DNA from: an uncultured Lachnospiraceae bacterium
GTDB taxonomy: Bacteria; Bacillota; Clostridia; Lachnospirales; Lachnospiraceae
Assembly: GCA_949840465.1 (NCBI GenBank)
Contig: CATKXE010000009.1
Location: 1-64,000 of the forward strand
Direction of reading: 5' to 3'
Length of the DNA stretch: 64,000 nt
The translations under genes and the position numbers were made by a program. Positions 45,071-53,146 of the stretch are shown one piece after another. The notes beneath the pieces were generated by a model. It saw only the letters and a program-made list of their open reading frames with translations. It ran no database searches and was not told the DNA's origin. Numbering within the stretch: position 1 is the first letter of the stretch; each line of letters begins with the position of its first letter.

Positions 45071-46624
45071 TCACTTCAATCCTGTATTTAAAATCCTTTC
45101 CACCTCCTCCATTTCACGCAGGATAGATTGCCGGCGCTCCTGAAATAAAAGCCCCTTATTATGCCGGTAATATTGATCGCATCCATTCTCCCGGATGAAC
45201 CATATACTATAATAATTCGCGTTCAGTTCCGTCATCAGGGCCACCATTTCCTGACTCTCCCCAAACGCCTCTTCCATAAAATCAAATACGTGGGTCAGTG
45301 TTTCCGAAGCGTGTTCTATGGCGGCTTCCCGGATATCTGCTTCCTTTCGGAACATCTCCTTCACCGCTTCGAACGCCGTATCCTCATGATGCGCTTCACA
45401 CTGCGCGCCGCCCATCACCGCATCCTCATGGGATAGCTCCCCCTTTGCGCCGAGTGTAAACCGCTCCAACGCCGCAATGACACGCTTCATCACCAGCTCT
45501 TCCTGCCGGTCCAGCAGTTCCTTTTGCTCCAGATCCGCAAACTCCTTCTCTGCCAGGCGCCGCACATCCCCGATATTCTTTGTCCGCAGGTTCTCCTTAT
45601 ACCAGACAAGATATTGATGCAGCTTTGTCACATACGCGTCACACAGATAGCAGTCAGTGAACAATTCCCCCAATTTTCCGTTCAAAAGGCTTACAATGCT
45701 CAGATGTTCGTCAAATGCCGCTGCCTTTACTTTCTTAAGCATGCCCATGTCCCACTGGCCTTTCAGAATATCCTCCACACCATAATCCGCCCTGTATTTA
45801 TAGTACAGTTCCAGATAATTTGCAAAATCCTTTGCGATCTTCTCATGCTGGATATACTGGTACACCACTTCCCTGTCGACATTTTTTCCAAGCTCCTCAT
45901 ATACCTTTATAAATTGAGAAAGGTCTTCCCAGCCTCTGGCTGTAGCGAATTTCTTTCCGTCCACAGTGGTTTCCACCCGGTAAAAATTCTGTTTCCGAAG
46001 CTCCAGATAGGATATGACCGCGGAATGGATTCCCTGCCTGTAAGCGTACTCCTTCCAGACGTCAAAATTCTCCTCCACGTCAATCTTTTTCAGCCTGCCT
46101 AAGGTCACCACATCGAAATCCCGCACGGATTTATTGTATTCGGGCGGATTTCCTGCCGCCGCAATAATCCAGCCCTCGGGCACTTTCTGGTTTCCAAATG
46201 TTTTCCCCTGCAAAAACTGAAGCATGGCAGGCGCAAGTGTCTCGGACACGCAGTTGATCTCGTCAATAAACAAAATGCCCTCTTTGATACCGGTCTGCTC
46301 AATCTTTTCATACACAGAAGCAATGATCTCGCTCATCGTGTATTCTGTCACCGAATACGTTCTTCCGCCGTATTGCCTTTCCCTGATCAATGGCAGTCCT
46401 ACCGCGCTCTGCCGCGTGTGATGCGTGATGGTATATGCCACAAGCCCGATACGGCATTCTCTGGCGATCTGCTCCATGACCTGCGTTTTCCCAATCCCCG
46501 GAGGCCCCATCAAAAGAATCGGCCGCTGACGGATGGGCGGAATCCGGTATGCGCCGAATTCGTCTTTCGCCAGATAGCTTTCTATGGAATCTTTGATTTC
46601 CTGTTTTGCCCGCTTTATATCCAT
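45071..46624 (-). CDS. MoxR-type AAA+ ATPase
   Basis: A 517-residue AAA+ protein. Walker A is GPPGIGKT (residues 40-47), Walker B is ILFIDEIN (Asp121, Glu122), and sensor 1 lies in AAAGNPPEYN. The C-terminal half is helical and charged with no family I recognise. MoxR ATPases remodel or mature protein complexes together with VWA-domain partners. The partner gene (41741-43072) is separated by pyrC, and the LRR-protein gene ends 12 bases upstream, so the three probably formed one operon before the interruption. Confidence 0.85.
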   Translation of the reverse strand: MDIKRAKQEIKDSIESYLAKDEFGAYRIPPIRQRPILLMGPPGIGKTQVMEQIARECRIGLVAYTITHHTRQSAVGLPLIRERQYGGRTYSVTEYTMSEIIASVYEKIEQTGIKEGILFIDEINCVSETLAPAMLQFLQGKTFGNQKVPEGWIIAAAGNPPEYNKSVRDFDVVTLGRLKKIDVEENFDVWKEYAYRQGIHSAVISYLELRKQNFYRVETTVDGKKFATARGWEDLSQFIKVYEELGKNVDREVVYQYIQHEKIAKDFANYLELYYKYRADYGVEDILKGQWDMGMLKKVKAAAFDEHLSIVSLLNGKLGELFTDCYLCDAYVTKLHQYLVWYKENLRTKNIGDVRRLAEKEFADLEQKELLDRQEELVMKRVIAALERFTLGAKGELSHEDAVMGGAQCEAHHEDTAFEAVKEMFRKEADIREAAIEHASETLTHVFDFMEEAFGESQEMVALMTELNANYYSIWFIRENGCDQYYRHNKGLLFQERRQSILREMEEVERILNTGLK

Positions 46625-46636
46625 CTATGTCCACTC

Positions 46637-47602
46637 CTACAGTTCAAACCGTTTTCGTCTGTTTTCTGGAAACAGCAGATGTTTCTCATTCATCAGATAA
46701 CTCAATATCTCCGGCTTCTTGTTCCTTGCTGCCGCATCCACCGCACTTTCCAGTCCTTCCCTGCTCCAAAGCCCTCTCCCTAAGATACACGCCAACGCTT
46801 CCGGCCTGTCCCGCTCCACCAGACGCCGCGCAATTTCCGGCAAATGCATTACCACATAGGATTCATACATTTTTTCGTACTCCGGTGTAAGCCTGTAAGG
46901 GGTACCCAGCCTGCAAAATATCATATCCTCCAATACTTCCGGTTTCTCCTGCGCGGCCGCCAGCGGAAACAGAGCGTCGTATTTCCTGTAGTCCATCTCC
47001 CGGCTGTAAAAGCACTGACGGTAGTTGTTTCCAACCCCGTGATGCTGTGTAAACAAGATTCTGGCCGGTGTATTCTCCACTGCCTCTTCGTAATGCTCAG
47101 GAAATACCAGCTTTACTTCCCGGACGTCCGCCGAATCTGCCTCTGTCTCAAATACAACATCGATCCGCTGCCATAGATCGCCCAGAATCTCTTTGACGCA
47201 GGATTTTTCTCCTTGCCTTAAGCGGACTTTCAATCGGTTCAGATTCCCGCATCCGGTAAATGCACCGCTGCCAATCCGCACCAGAGAATCCGAAAATTCC
47301 AATTTTCCCAGCTTCTTACACCCGTAAAAAATATAGTTCCCAATCTCCTCCACTGTATCAGGAAATACCACTTCCTCAACAGCCTCTCCTGCCAGCAGTT
47401 GTTTTGATCCTCCAGGCAAAGAATCCTCCGTCCATTCACAGACAGATTCGTCCTCTTTGCCCTTTCTGGAGGAAAATGCATATGCGGCCACTTTTTTTAC
47501 CGGGATTCCCTCAATCTGCTTCGGAAGTTCCACCTTAGAATCCGAGCCAAAGCAACGGACAATCTCTATATGATCTTCATGGATCCGATACTGAATTTTC
47601 AT
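46637..47602 (-). CDS. Leucine-rich-repeat protein (LRR_5/BspA type)
   Basis: A 321-residue protein with no signal peptide. The N-terminal half has BspA-like leucine-rich repeats: VELPKQIEGIPVKKVAAYAF, VVFPDTVEEIGNYIFYGC and LEFSDSLVRIGSGAFTGC. The C-terminal half is helical, with ankyrin-like turns such as EALACILGRG and AAARNKKPEIL. It may recognise a protein partner or substrate of the AAA ATPase encoded 12 bases downstream. It follows the CvfB-like gene by four bases. Confidence 0.75.
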   Translation of the reverse strand: MKIQYRIHEDHIEIVRCFGSDSKVELPKQIEGIPVKKVAAYAFSSRKGKEDESVCEWTEDSLPGGSKQLLAGEAVEEVVFPDTVEEIGNYIFYGCKKLGKLEFSDSLVRIGSGAFTGCGNLNRLKVRLRQGEKSCVKEILGDLWQRIDVVFETEADSADVREVKLVFPEHYEEAVENTPARILFTQHHGVGNNYRQCFYSREMDYRKYDALFPLAAAQEKPEVLEDMIFCRLGTPYRLTPEYEKMYESYVVMHLPEIARRLVERDRPEALACILGRGLWSREGLESAVDAAARNKKPEILSYLMNEKHLLFPENRRKRFEL

Positions 47603-47606
47603 CCTG

Positions 47607-48428
47607 TTATACCAACCGTATCCCGTTCTTTAGAATCTGCACCTTCCCCTGTTTTAAAAGCCTTCCTACCGCACGTTTAAAGGCTGCCTTGCTCATGCCG
47701 AATTCTTCCCGGATTTTCTCCGGATCCGCTTTGTCCGTAAATGGCAGTTCCCCGCCGTATGTACGGATGGCTTTTAAGACGGCCTGCGCGTCCTTATCCA
47801 TCTGCTCCGGGATCTTCTCCCGCAGGCTTAAGTCCAGCTTTCCGTCTTCTTTTACTCCGGTCACCCTTGCTTCCACCCGGCTTCCCACACGAAGTGCATT
47901 GGTTACATCCTTTTTGGGGATCAAAGCAGAATACTTTTCGTCCACTGCCACAAAAACGCCGAAATTATTGCTGGTATCATAAATAATCCCGCTCACCTTA
48001 TCGTCCTTTTTATAAGGAGAATCTGTGCGAAGCAGCGGGTAAACCTTCATGGTTGCACACAATCGGCCGCTTTTATCGATATAAAGGGATACCAGGCATT
48101 GGTCTCCCTTTTTTACCTTCGCTGTCTGCTGTTTAAAGGGCAGGAACAGATCCTTTTCCAGCCCCCAGTCCAGAAATGCGCCTACTTTGGTTACATCCGC
48201 CACATCCAATACCGCCAGCTGCCCCATCATAATCTTTGGCTCATGGGTGGTGGCAATGAGACGGTCATCCGAATCCTTATACAAAAATACTTCTACCGGG
48301 TCACCCGGTTCCACCTCCGGCGGAACCTGCTTTTTCGGGAGCAGCACACGCTGACTGTCATCTCCCAGATATACGCCGAAGTCTACCTTTTTCACAACCA
48401 TTAATATCTGTTTTTCACCTAATTTCAT
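47607..48428 (-). CDS. CvfB-like S1 RNA-binding protein
   Basis: A 273-residue RNA-binding protein of the CvfB/YitL family. It contains S1-like barrels (GQLAVLDVADVTKVGAFLDWG, and KVSGIIYDTSNNFGVFVAV followed by KLDLSLREK) and a C-terminal winged helix (FGMSKAAFKRAVGRLLKQG). Relatives affect virulence-factor and surface-protein expression. The frame opens at 48461, overlapping the upstream gene, but family members begin at MKLGEKQ, so ATG 48428 is chosen; the ribosome site there is weak. Confidence 0.85.
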   Translation of the reverse strand: MKLGEKQILMVVKKVDFGVYLGDDSQRVLLPKKQVPPEVEPGDPVEVFLYKDSDDRLIATTHEPKIMMGQLAVLDVADVTKVGAFLDWGLEKDLFLPFKQQTAKVKKGDQCLVSLYIDKSGRLCATMKVYPLLRTDSPYKKDDKVSGIIYDTSNNFGVFVAVDEKYSALIPKKDVTNALRVGSRVEARVTGVKEDGKLDLSLREKIPEQMDKDAQAVLKAIRTYGGELPFTDKADPEKIREEFGMSKAAFKRAVGRLLKQGKVQILKNGIRLV

Positions 48429-48447
48429 AGCCCGTCTCACTTTCTCT

Positions 48448-49836
48448 TTATATAGAATCATATGGAGTCCCGAGGCTTAATATATGCCGTGCCACATGAA
48501 CGCCGCTTGCAGAAGCGTGTGACAGAGAATGCGTCACACCGCTGCCGTCCCCGATCACATACAGTCCTTTGTGGATCGTCTCCAGATTCTCATCAATGTC
48601 CACTTCCATATTGTAGAATTTTACTTCCACGCCGTAGAGAAGGGTGTCGTCATTGGCCGTCCCCTGTGCGATCTTATCCAGAGCATAAATCATCTCAATG
48701 ATGCCGTCCAGAATTCTCTTAGGCAGGACCAGGCTCAGATCCCCGGGCGTTGCCGATAGAGTAGGACGAACCAGCCCTTCCTCAATCCGTTTCCGGTTGC
48801 TCCGACGCCCCCGGATCAGATCTCCAAAACGCTGCACAATCACCCCGCCGCCCAGCATATTGGACAGACGCGCTATGCTTTCCCCATACCCGTTGCTGTC
48901 TTTAAAGGGCTCAGAAAAATGCTTTGCCACCAGAAGGGCAAAATTGGTATTGTCCGTCTGTTTGTCCGGATCCTCATAGCTGTGGCCGTTGACAGTCACA
49001 ATCCCCTTCGTATTCTCATTGACCACGATCCCATGGGGATTCATACAGAATGTACGCACATTGTCCTCAAATTTTTCTGTCCGATAGACAATCTTGCTCT
49101 CATACAGCTCATCCGTAAGATGTGAAAAAATCTCCGCCGGGAGCTCCACCCGCACCCCGATATCCACACGGTTGGAACTGGTGGGAATTTTTAAGTCATT
49201 GCACACCTGCTCCATCCACTTACTGCCGCTCCTGCCAACGGAAACCACGCATTTCCCGCAGTCGTCAGAATGTTCCCCGCGAAAGACACGGAAGCCTCCC
49301 TCAAGGATCTCTATGTTGCTCACCTGATAATGAAAACGAAATTCTACTTTTTCTTTTAATTCTTCATATAGATTTTCCAGAACAACATAATTGATATCCG
49401 TCCCCAGATGCCGGACGGACGCATTCAGCAGGTTCAGCTTATTCATCAGGCAGAGCTTATGGAATTTCGAACCTGCGGTGGTATACATTTTTGTACCCTC
49501 TCCGCCGTGGGATACATTGATCTCATCCACATATTCCATCAGTGAAATCGCCTGCTTCTTCCCGATATGCTCGTAGAGCGTACCGCCAAAATCATTGGTA
49601 ATATTATATTTTCCATCGGAAAATGCACCTGCGCCGCCGAATCCGCTCATAATCGCGCATGTCTTACAGTTCACACAGCTTTTGATCTTTTCCCCGTCAA
49701 TGGGGCAGAGCCTCTCCTCAAGCGGGCTGCCCGATTCAAATACGGCGATTTTAAGATTGCTGTCTCCTTTCATCAATTCATATGCGGAAAAAATACCTCC
49801 CGGCCCCGCGCCGATAATAATCACGTCGTATCTCAT
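48448..49836 (-). CDS. FAD-dependent dehydrogenase (COG2509 type)
   Basis: A 462-residue flavoprotein. The N-terminal dinucleotide motif is IIGAGPGGIFSAYEL, followed by VFESG and a conserved cysteine group CVNCKTCAIMSGFGGAGAFS. Near the C-terminus GLYVIGDGSG closes the FAD site. The family is widespread in anaerobes and its reaction is not known. It is probably co-transcribed with the thioesterase gene 13 bases upstream and the CvfB-like gene downstream. Confidence 0.87.
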   Translation of the reverse strand: MRYDVIIIGAGPGGIFSAYELMKGDSNLKIAVFESGSPLEERLCPIDGEKIKSCVNCKTCAIMSGFGGAGAFSDGKYNITNDFGGTLYEHIGKKQAISLMEYVDEINVSHGGEGTKMYTTAGSKFHKLCLMNKLNLLNASVRHLGTDINYVVLENLYEELKEKVEFRFHYQVSNIEILEGGFRVFRGEHSDDCGKCVVSVGRSGSKWMEQVCNDLKIPTSSNRVDIGVRVELPAEIFSHLTDELYESKIVYRTEKFEDNVRTFCMNPHGIVVNENTKGIVTVNGHSYEDPDKQTDNTNFALLVAKHFSEPFKDSNGYGESIARLSNMLGGGVIVQRFGDLIRGRRSNRKRIEEGLVRPTLSATPGDLSLVLPKRILDGIIEMIYALDKIAQGTANDDTLLYGVEVKFYNMEVDIDENLETIHKGLYVIGDGSGVTHSLSHASASGVHVARHILSLGTPYDSI

Positions 49837-49849
49837 TTTTTACTCCTTT

Positions 49850-50554
49850 TTACTTAAACTCTGCCACCACATAGGGGCTTCCCTGTTCATCGCACAGCTC
49901 CACAACCGTCCGTCCGTCTTCCTCCGATATCCCCGGGAAAATCCTGTCTCCCATGACCGCCGATTTTTTATAGTCCACACGCAGCTTATGTACCTGAAAA
50001 TCTTCTGGCAGCACATCCATTGCCATCTGAATATACTGACAATTATTTACATGCTCATTGGTATCAATATGGGCGCGCCTTACCGGAAATGAAGGCAAGG
50101 CTTCTGTCCTCTCAGGAAGCCGGATCTTCCGCCCCTCATAATCCATCTCCAAAGGTTCCTCCACTCCATAGGGCGCAATATCCTTCTCCTCCGGCCTTGC
50201 CGGGCGTGCTTTTTCTGTATCAAAAAACGTCCAGATAGAATTGGCTGTCACGATCCGGTTCCCATTTTCATCATTGATAAAAAAATTCCGATTCCCGAAA
50301 AATCCCCGGAATCCTGTCGCCAGCGTCCCTACTGTAATCTTTTCTCCAAAAGCAGGGAAACGCTCAGCCGCAACCTGCCAATACGATAACAGCCATGCCC
50401 GGTTCCTCTTATGAAGGGCTGATACGCCTAACCCAATATCCTCGGACTGGAATGTACTGCAGTCCTGCAGATAATTCATCATTGCCGTCAGAGTCATCGT
50501 CCCCTGATGGTCTGTCTCGCTGTATCTCACCCTGCTGTCAAATGTATAGATCAT
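49850..50554 (-). CDS. Acyl-ACP thioesterase
   Basis: A 234-residue double-hotdog thioesterase of the bacterial acyl-ACP type, which releases fatty acids from acyl carrier protein. Motifs are VRYSETDHQGTM at the start, a central NRNFFINDENG strand and the catalytic-region segment HIDTNEHVNNCQYI. ATG 50554 is preferred over 50611 because GGAGACAGGGAAC precedes it and the extra residues belong to the 3' end of spoIIR. Confidence 0.88.
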   Translation of the reverse strand: MIYTFDSRVRYSETDHQGTMTLTAMMNYLQDCSTFQSEDIGLGVSALHKRNRAWLLSYWQVAAERFPAFGEKITVGTLATGFRGFFGNRNFFINDENGNRIVTANSIWTFFDTEKARPARPEEKDIAPYGVEEPLEMDYEGRKIRLPERTEALPSFPVRRAHIDTNEHVNNCQYIQMAMDVLPEDFQVHKLRVDYKKSAVMGDRIFPGISEEDGRTVVELCDEQGSPYVVAEFK

Positions 50555-50588
50555 TGTTCCCTGTCTCCTGTTTCTTACAATCCATTTT

Positions 50589-51242
50589 CTATTCTTTCCA
50601 CTGTTCTGCAAAATACCATTTTATCCGAAAATCATCTGTCATAAATGCATACTCTTCTTCCGTAAGGACATTCTGCAGCGTTTCCTTGCTCTCCTTAGGG
50701 ACAACCACATTTACCGCGTCCAAAAAACAGAGGCCCGGATATAAAACGCACCACCAGTTATGTCCCTTTGCATCTCCGATCTCCACCCGGAGCGCCTCAT
50801 AATTTCCCGCAGGAAATGTCATGTCTCCATACGTCCTGTCCGGGAACCAGCAGGTAGTTACTGCGGCTGTGACCGGATAATCACAGCCGTTTTCTGCCGC
50901 GGTTTCCCGGCCAAGTTTTTCCAGGTCATCCACATGCCGGCGCATCCACCGCTTTGTGCCTGCCACATCCAGCCCGCCGGGCATCTGGGCTTCTAAATAG
51001 TCCAATATCCGATCCCTGATTGTCAGTTTCAGCTTCTGATCGCCGTCACTGTCGCTGTTGGCCAGAATATGGAACCGGAGTACCTCCTGGGCCAGATGCT
51101 CCTGCATCTTAGCCTGAGCTGCCAATCCGCTCCTCCACATCCCAAACCATGTGATAAGCGCCGCAATCACCAGCGAAAGCAGTATGATAATGCCTCTGGC
51201 GTATCTGTCTGTCCTTCCGCAACTTACTTTTCTGTCTTCCAT
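50589..51242 (-). CDS. spoIIR: Stage II sporulation protein R
   Basis: A 217-residue secreted or anchored signalling protein made in the forespore that triggers SpoIIGA-mediated processing of pro-sigma-E in the mother cell. It has one N-terminal membrane helix (about residues 17-37) and the family hallmark RFHILANSDSDGDQKLKL directly after it. WWCVLYPGLCF is another conserved block. It shows the organism can form endospores. A candidate sigma-F promoter lies about 100 bases upstream. Confidence 0.93.
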   Translation of the reverse strand: MEDRKVSCGRTDRYARGIIILLSLVIAALITWFGMWRSGLAAQAKMQEHLAQEVLRFHILANSDSDGDQKLKLTIRDRILDYLEAQMPGGLDVAGTKRWMRRHVDDLEKLGRETAAENGCDYPVTAAVTTCWFPDRTYGDMTFPAGNYEALRVEIGDAKGHNWWCVLYPGLCFLDAVNVVVPKESKETLQNVLTEEEYAFMTDDFRIKWYFAEQWKE

Positions 51243-51339
51243 ATGTAACTTCCTCCATCCATATTCGGAATCTGCCCGTAAACCCCTTTTTGCCAGACAG
51301 CAAACAAGGCTTAAAAACAGAGAAATCCTTTGATATCGG

Positions 51340-51368
51340 AAGTATTGCCTTTTAAAAGGCAGATATAC
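51340..51368 (-). promoter_or_regulatory. Candidate sigma-F promoter of spoIIR
   Basis: On the minus strand GTATA (51364-51368) and GGCAATACTT (51340-51349) are 14 bases apart, close to the sigma-F pattern; spoIIR is a sigma-F gene in Bacillus. A perfect 16-bp palindrome TGCCTTTTAAAAGGCA (51346-51361) overlaps it. Confidence 0.4.
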
Positions 51369-51438
51369 ATTATTTTTATGAAAAAACTTTATCTAAAACC
51401 TTTCTCGTTGTAAATCCCTCTCATAAGAAACCAAAGAC

Positions 51439-52110
51439 TTACTGCCCCCGCAGCAGGCCGCTTACGGTTTTCACCTGATTATCAATATGCTGGCAGGTTA
51501 TGCGGATGGCCTCATCCTCATTCCCCTCTTCCAGAGCCCGTATGATATCCTGATGCTCCGCAAGAAGCTTGGGATGGCACTCCCTGCGTTTCAGGTATTC
51601 TACGCGGTAACGGTACATTTGCTCCCGAAAATTATTCAAAAGCTGAATCAGCCGCTCATTGTCTGTAGCGATATAAATTGCTCTGTGGAATGCCACATCC
51701 GCTTCCGCCACGACAGTAATATCGTCCTGTCCCAGAACTTCCTCAAATGCCTGTTCCGCTTCTTTTAATTCCGACAATCCCTGCAGGCTCATCCGCTCAC
51801 AGGCCAGACGTACCGCAAGCGCTTCCAGAGAACGTCGGACTTCCAGTACATCCCGCAGGCTCTTTTCGGAAATCTGGGCGACCTCCGCCCCTTTCCGCGG
51901 AATCATCAGAACCAGCCCGTCCAGTTCCAGTTTACGGATGGCCTCACGGACCGGGGTACGGCTCACTCCCAGCTTATTGGCAAGCTGGATTTCCATGAGG
52001 CGTTCTCCCGGCTTTAATTCCCCCCGCAGGATTGCCTGGCGTAAAGTGTTGAAAACCACATCTCGAAGCGGAAGAAACTCATTTCTATTTACTTCAAATC
52101 CGGGTTCCAT
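51439..52110 (-). CDS. GntR-family regulator (FCD type)
   Basis: A 223-residue FadR-subfamily regulator. The winged helix has LREAI-like features (MEIQLANKLGVSRTPVREAI, residues about 39-58), and the C-terminal FCD domain has metal-type histidines in ADVAFHRAI, LLAEHQDI and CQHIDNQ. FCD regulators bind small organic acids. It starts four bases after ispE with a strong AGGAGG, so it is translated from the same message; the link to isoprenoid synthesis is probably only positional. Confidence 0.92.
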   Translation of the reverse strand: MEPGFEVNRNEFLPLRDVVFNTLRQAILRGELKPGERLMEIQLANKLGVSRTPVREAIRKLELDGLVLMIPRKGAEVAQISEKSLRDVLEVRRSLEALAVRLACERMSLQGLSELKEAEQAFEEVLGQDDITVVAEADVAFHRAIYIATDNERLIQLLNNFREQMYRYRVEYLKRRECHPKLLAEHQDIIRALEEGNEDEAIRITCQHIDNQVKTVSGLLRGQ

Positions 52111-52113
52111 CCT

Positions 52114-52986
52114 TTAGTTCCTCCTTGCACTATGTACATTGGTTACATAGATCTGCTTTGCAAATCCGTTTTTTCTGATTCGCTCCTGAGCCTCTCTGGC
52201 CAGCGTCTTATTTTCAAATAATCCGAACACCGTGGGTCCGCTCCCGCTCATCATGGCATTCAGGGCTCCGGCGGCAATCATTTCCTGCTTGATATCAGCA
52301 ATCACAGGATATCTGGAAATGGTCACATCCTCTAAAACATTTCCCATACACGCCGCTACATCTTTAAGGCTCCCCCTCTCCAACGCCAGAAGCAGTCCGT
52401 CAATATCGGGATGCGCGACAATTTGCATAGAATCCAATGCCTCGTAAACCAGCTTCGTAGATACGCTGATAGGAGGCTTGGCAATCAATACGGCGCATTT
52501 CGGCATGGGAGGAAGCATTGTCAGTTTCTCTCCTATCCCTTCCGCAAGCACTGTGCCGCGCATAATGCAATAGGGCACATCCGCCCCCAGCCTTACGCCC
52601 CTCTCCATCAGCTCCTGCTGTGAAAGGCGCAGTCCATAGAGACGGTTCATGCCGAAAAGCACTGCCGCCGCATTGGAACTGCCTCCCGCCATGCCTGCCG
52701 CCACCGGGATATGCTTTTCCAATGTGATCCGGACGCCGCCCGGCAGATCAAATTCTTCCATCAGCATCTGCGCTGCTTTATATGCAATATTGCCCGAGTC
52801 TACGGGAAGATAGTACAAATTGGACACCAGCTCAATGCCTGGAGCTTTTTTCTGCTGAATCCTGACATGATCATACAGATAAATCGACTGCATGACCATG
52901 CGCACATTATGGTAACCGTCCTCCCTTTTTCCCAGAACATCCAATCCCAAATTTATTTTTGCAAGCGCCTTTAAATCCATTTGCAT
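52114..52986 (-). CDS. ispE: 4-diphosphocytidyl-2-C-methyl-D-erythritol kinase
   Basis: A 290-residue GHMP kinase of the MEP isoprenoid pathway. It phosphorylates the 2-hydroxyl of CDP-methylerythritol with ATP. The N-terminal AKINLGLDVLGKREDGYH, the ATP loop PVAAGMAGGSSNAAA and the C-terminal MSGSGPTVFG are all present. ATG 52986 follows AGGAGGGTGAAAGGCC; ATG 52980 is possible. A terminator separates it from the upstream TPR/ATPase gene. Confidence 0.95.
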   Translation of the reverse strand: MQMDLKALAKINLGLDVLGKREDGYHNVRMVMQSIYLYDHVRIQQKKAPGIELVSNLYYLPVDSGNIAYKAAQMLMEEFDLPGGVRITLEKHIPVAAGMAGGSSNAAAVLFGMNRLYGLRLSQQELMERGVRLGADVPYCIMRGTVLAEGIGEKLTMLPPMPKCAVLIAKPPISVSTKLVYEALDSMQIVAHPDIDGLLLALERGSLKDVAACMGNVLEDVTISRYPVIADIKQEMIAAGALNAMMSGSGPTVFGLFENKTLAREAQERIRKNGFAKQIYVTNVHSARRN

Positions 52987-53057
52987 GGCCTTTCACCCTC
53001 CTGGCTGTCTGCATTTGCATTGTCGGTATTTTTATCACTGTTTTCCGTAAATCGCGA

Positions 53058-53095
53058 AAAATCCTCATTAAAAGCCGCATTCTAATGAGGATTTT
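53058..53095 (-). terminator. Intrinsic terminator after the TPR/ATPase gene
   Basis: A 13-bp stem (TAATGAGGATTTT paired with its complement) that on the minus strand runs straight into TTTTT. It is preceded by a second hairpin at 53097-53130. Confidence 0.8.
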
Positions 53096-53096
53096 A

Positions 53097-53130
53097 GGAA
53101 CTGATGGAAAAAAATTTTCCATGCAGTTCC
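53097..53130 (-). other. Hairpin before the terminator
   Basis: GGAACTG/CAGTTCC encloses GGAAAA/TTTTCC. It stands between the stop codon and the terminator and may protect the 3' end of the message. Confidence 0.55.
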
Positions 53131-53146
53131 TTACTATACAAGATAA

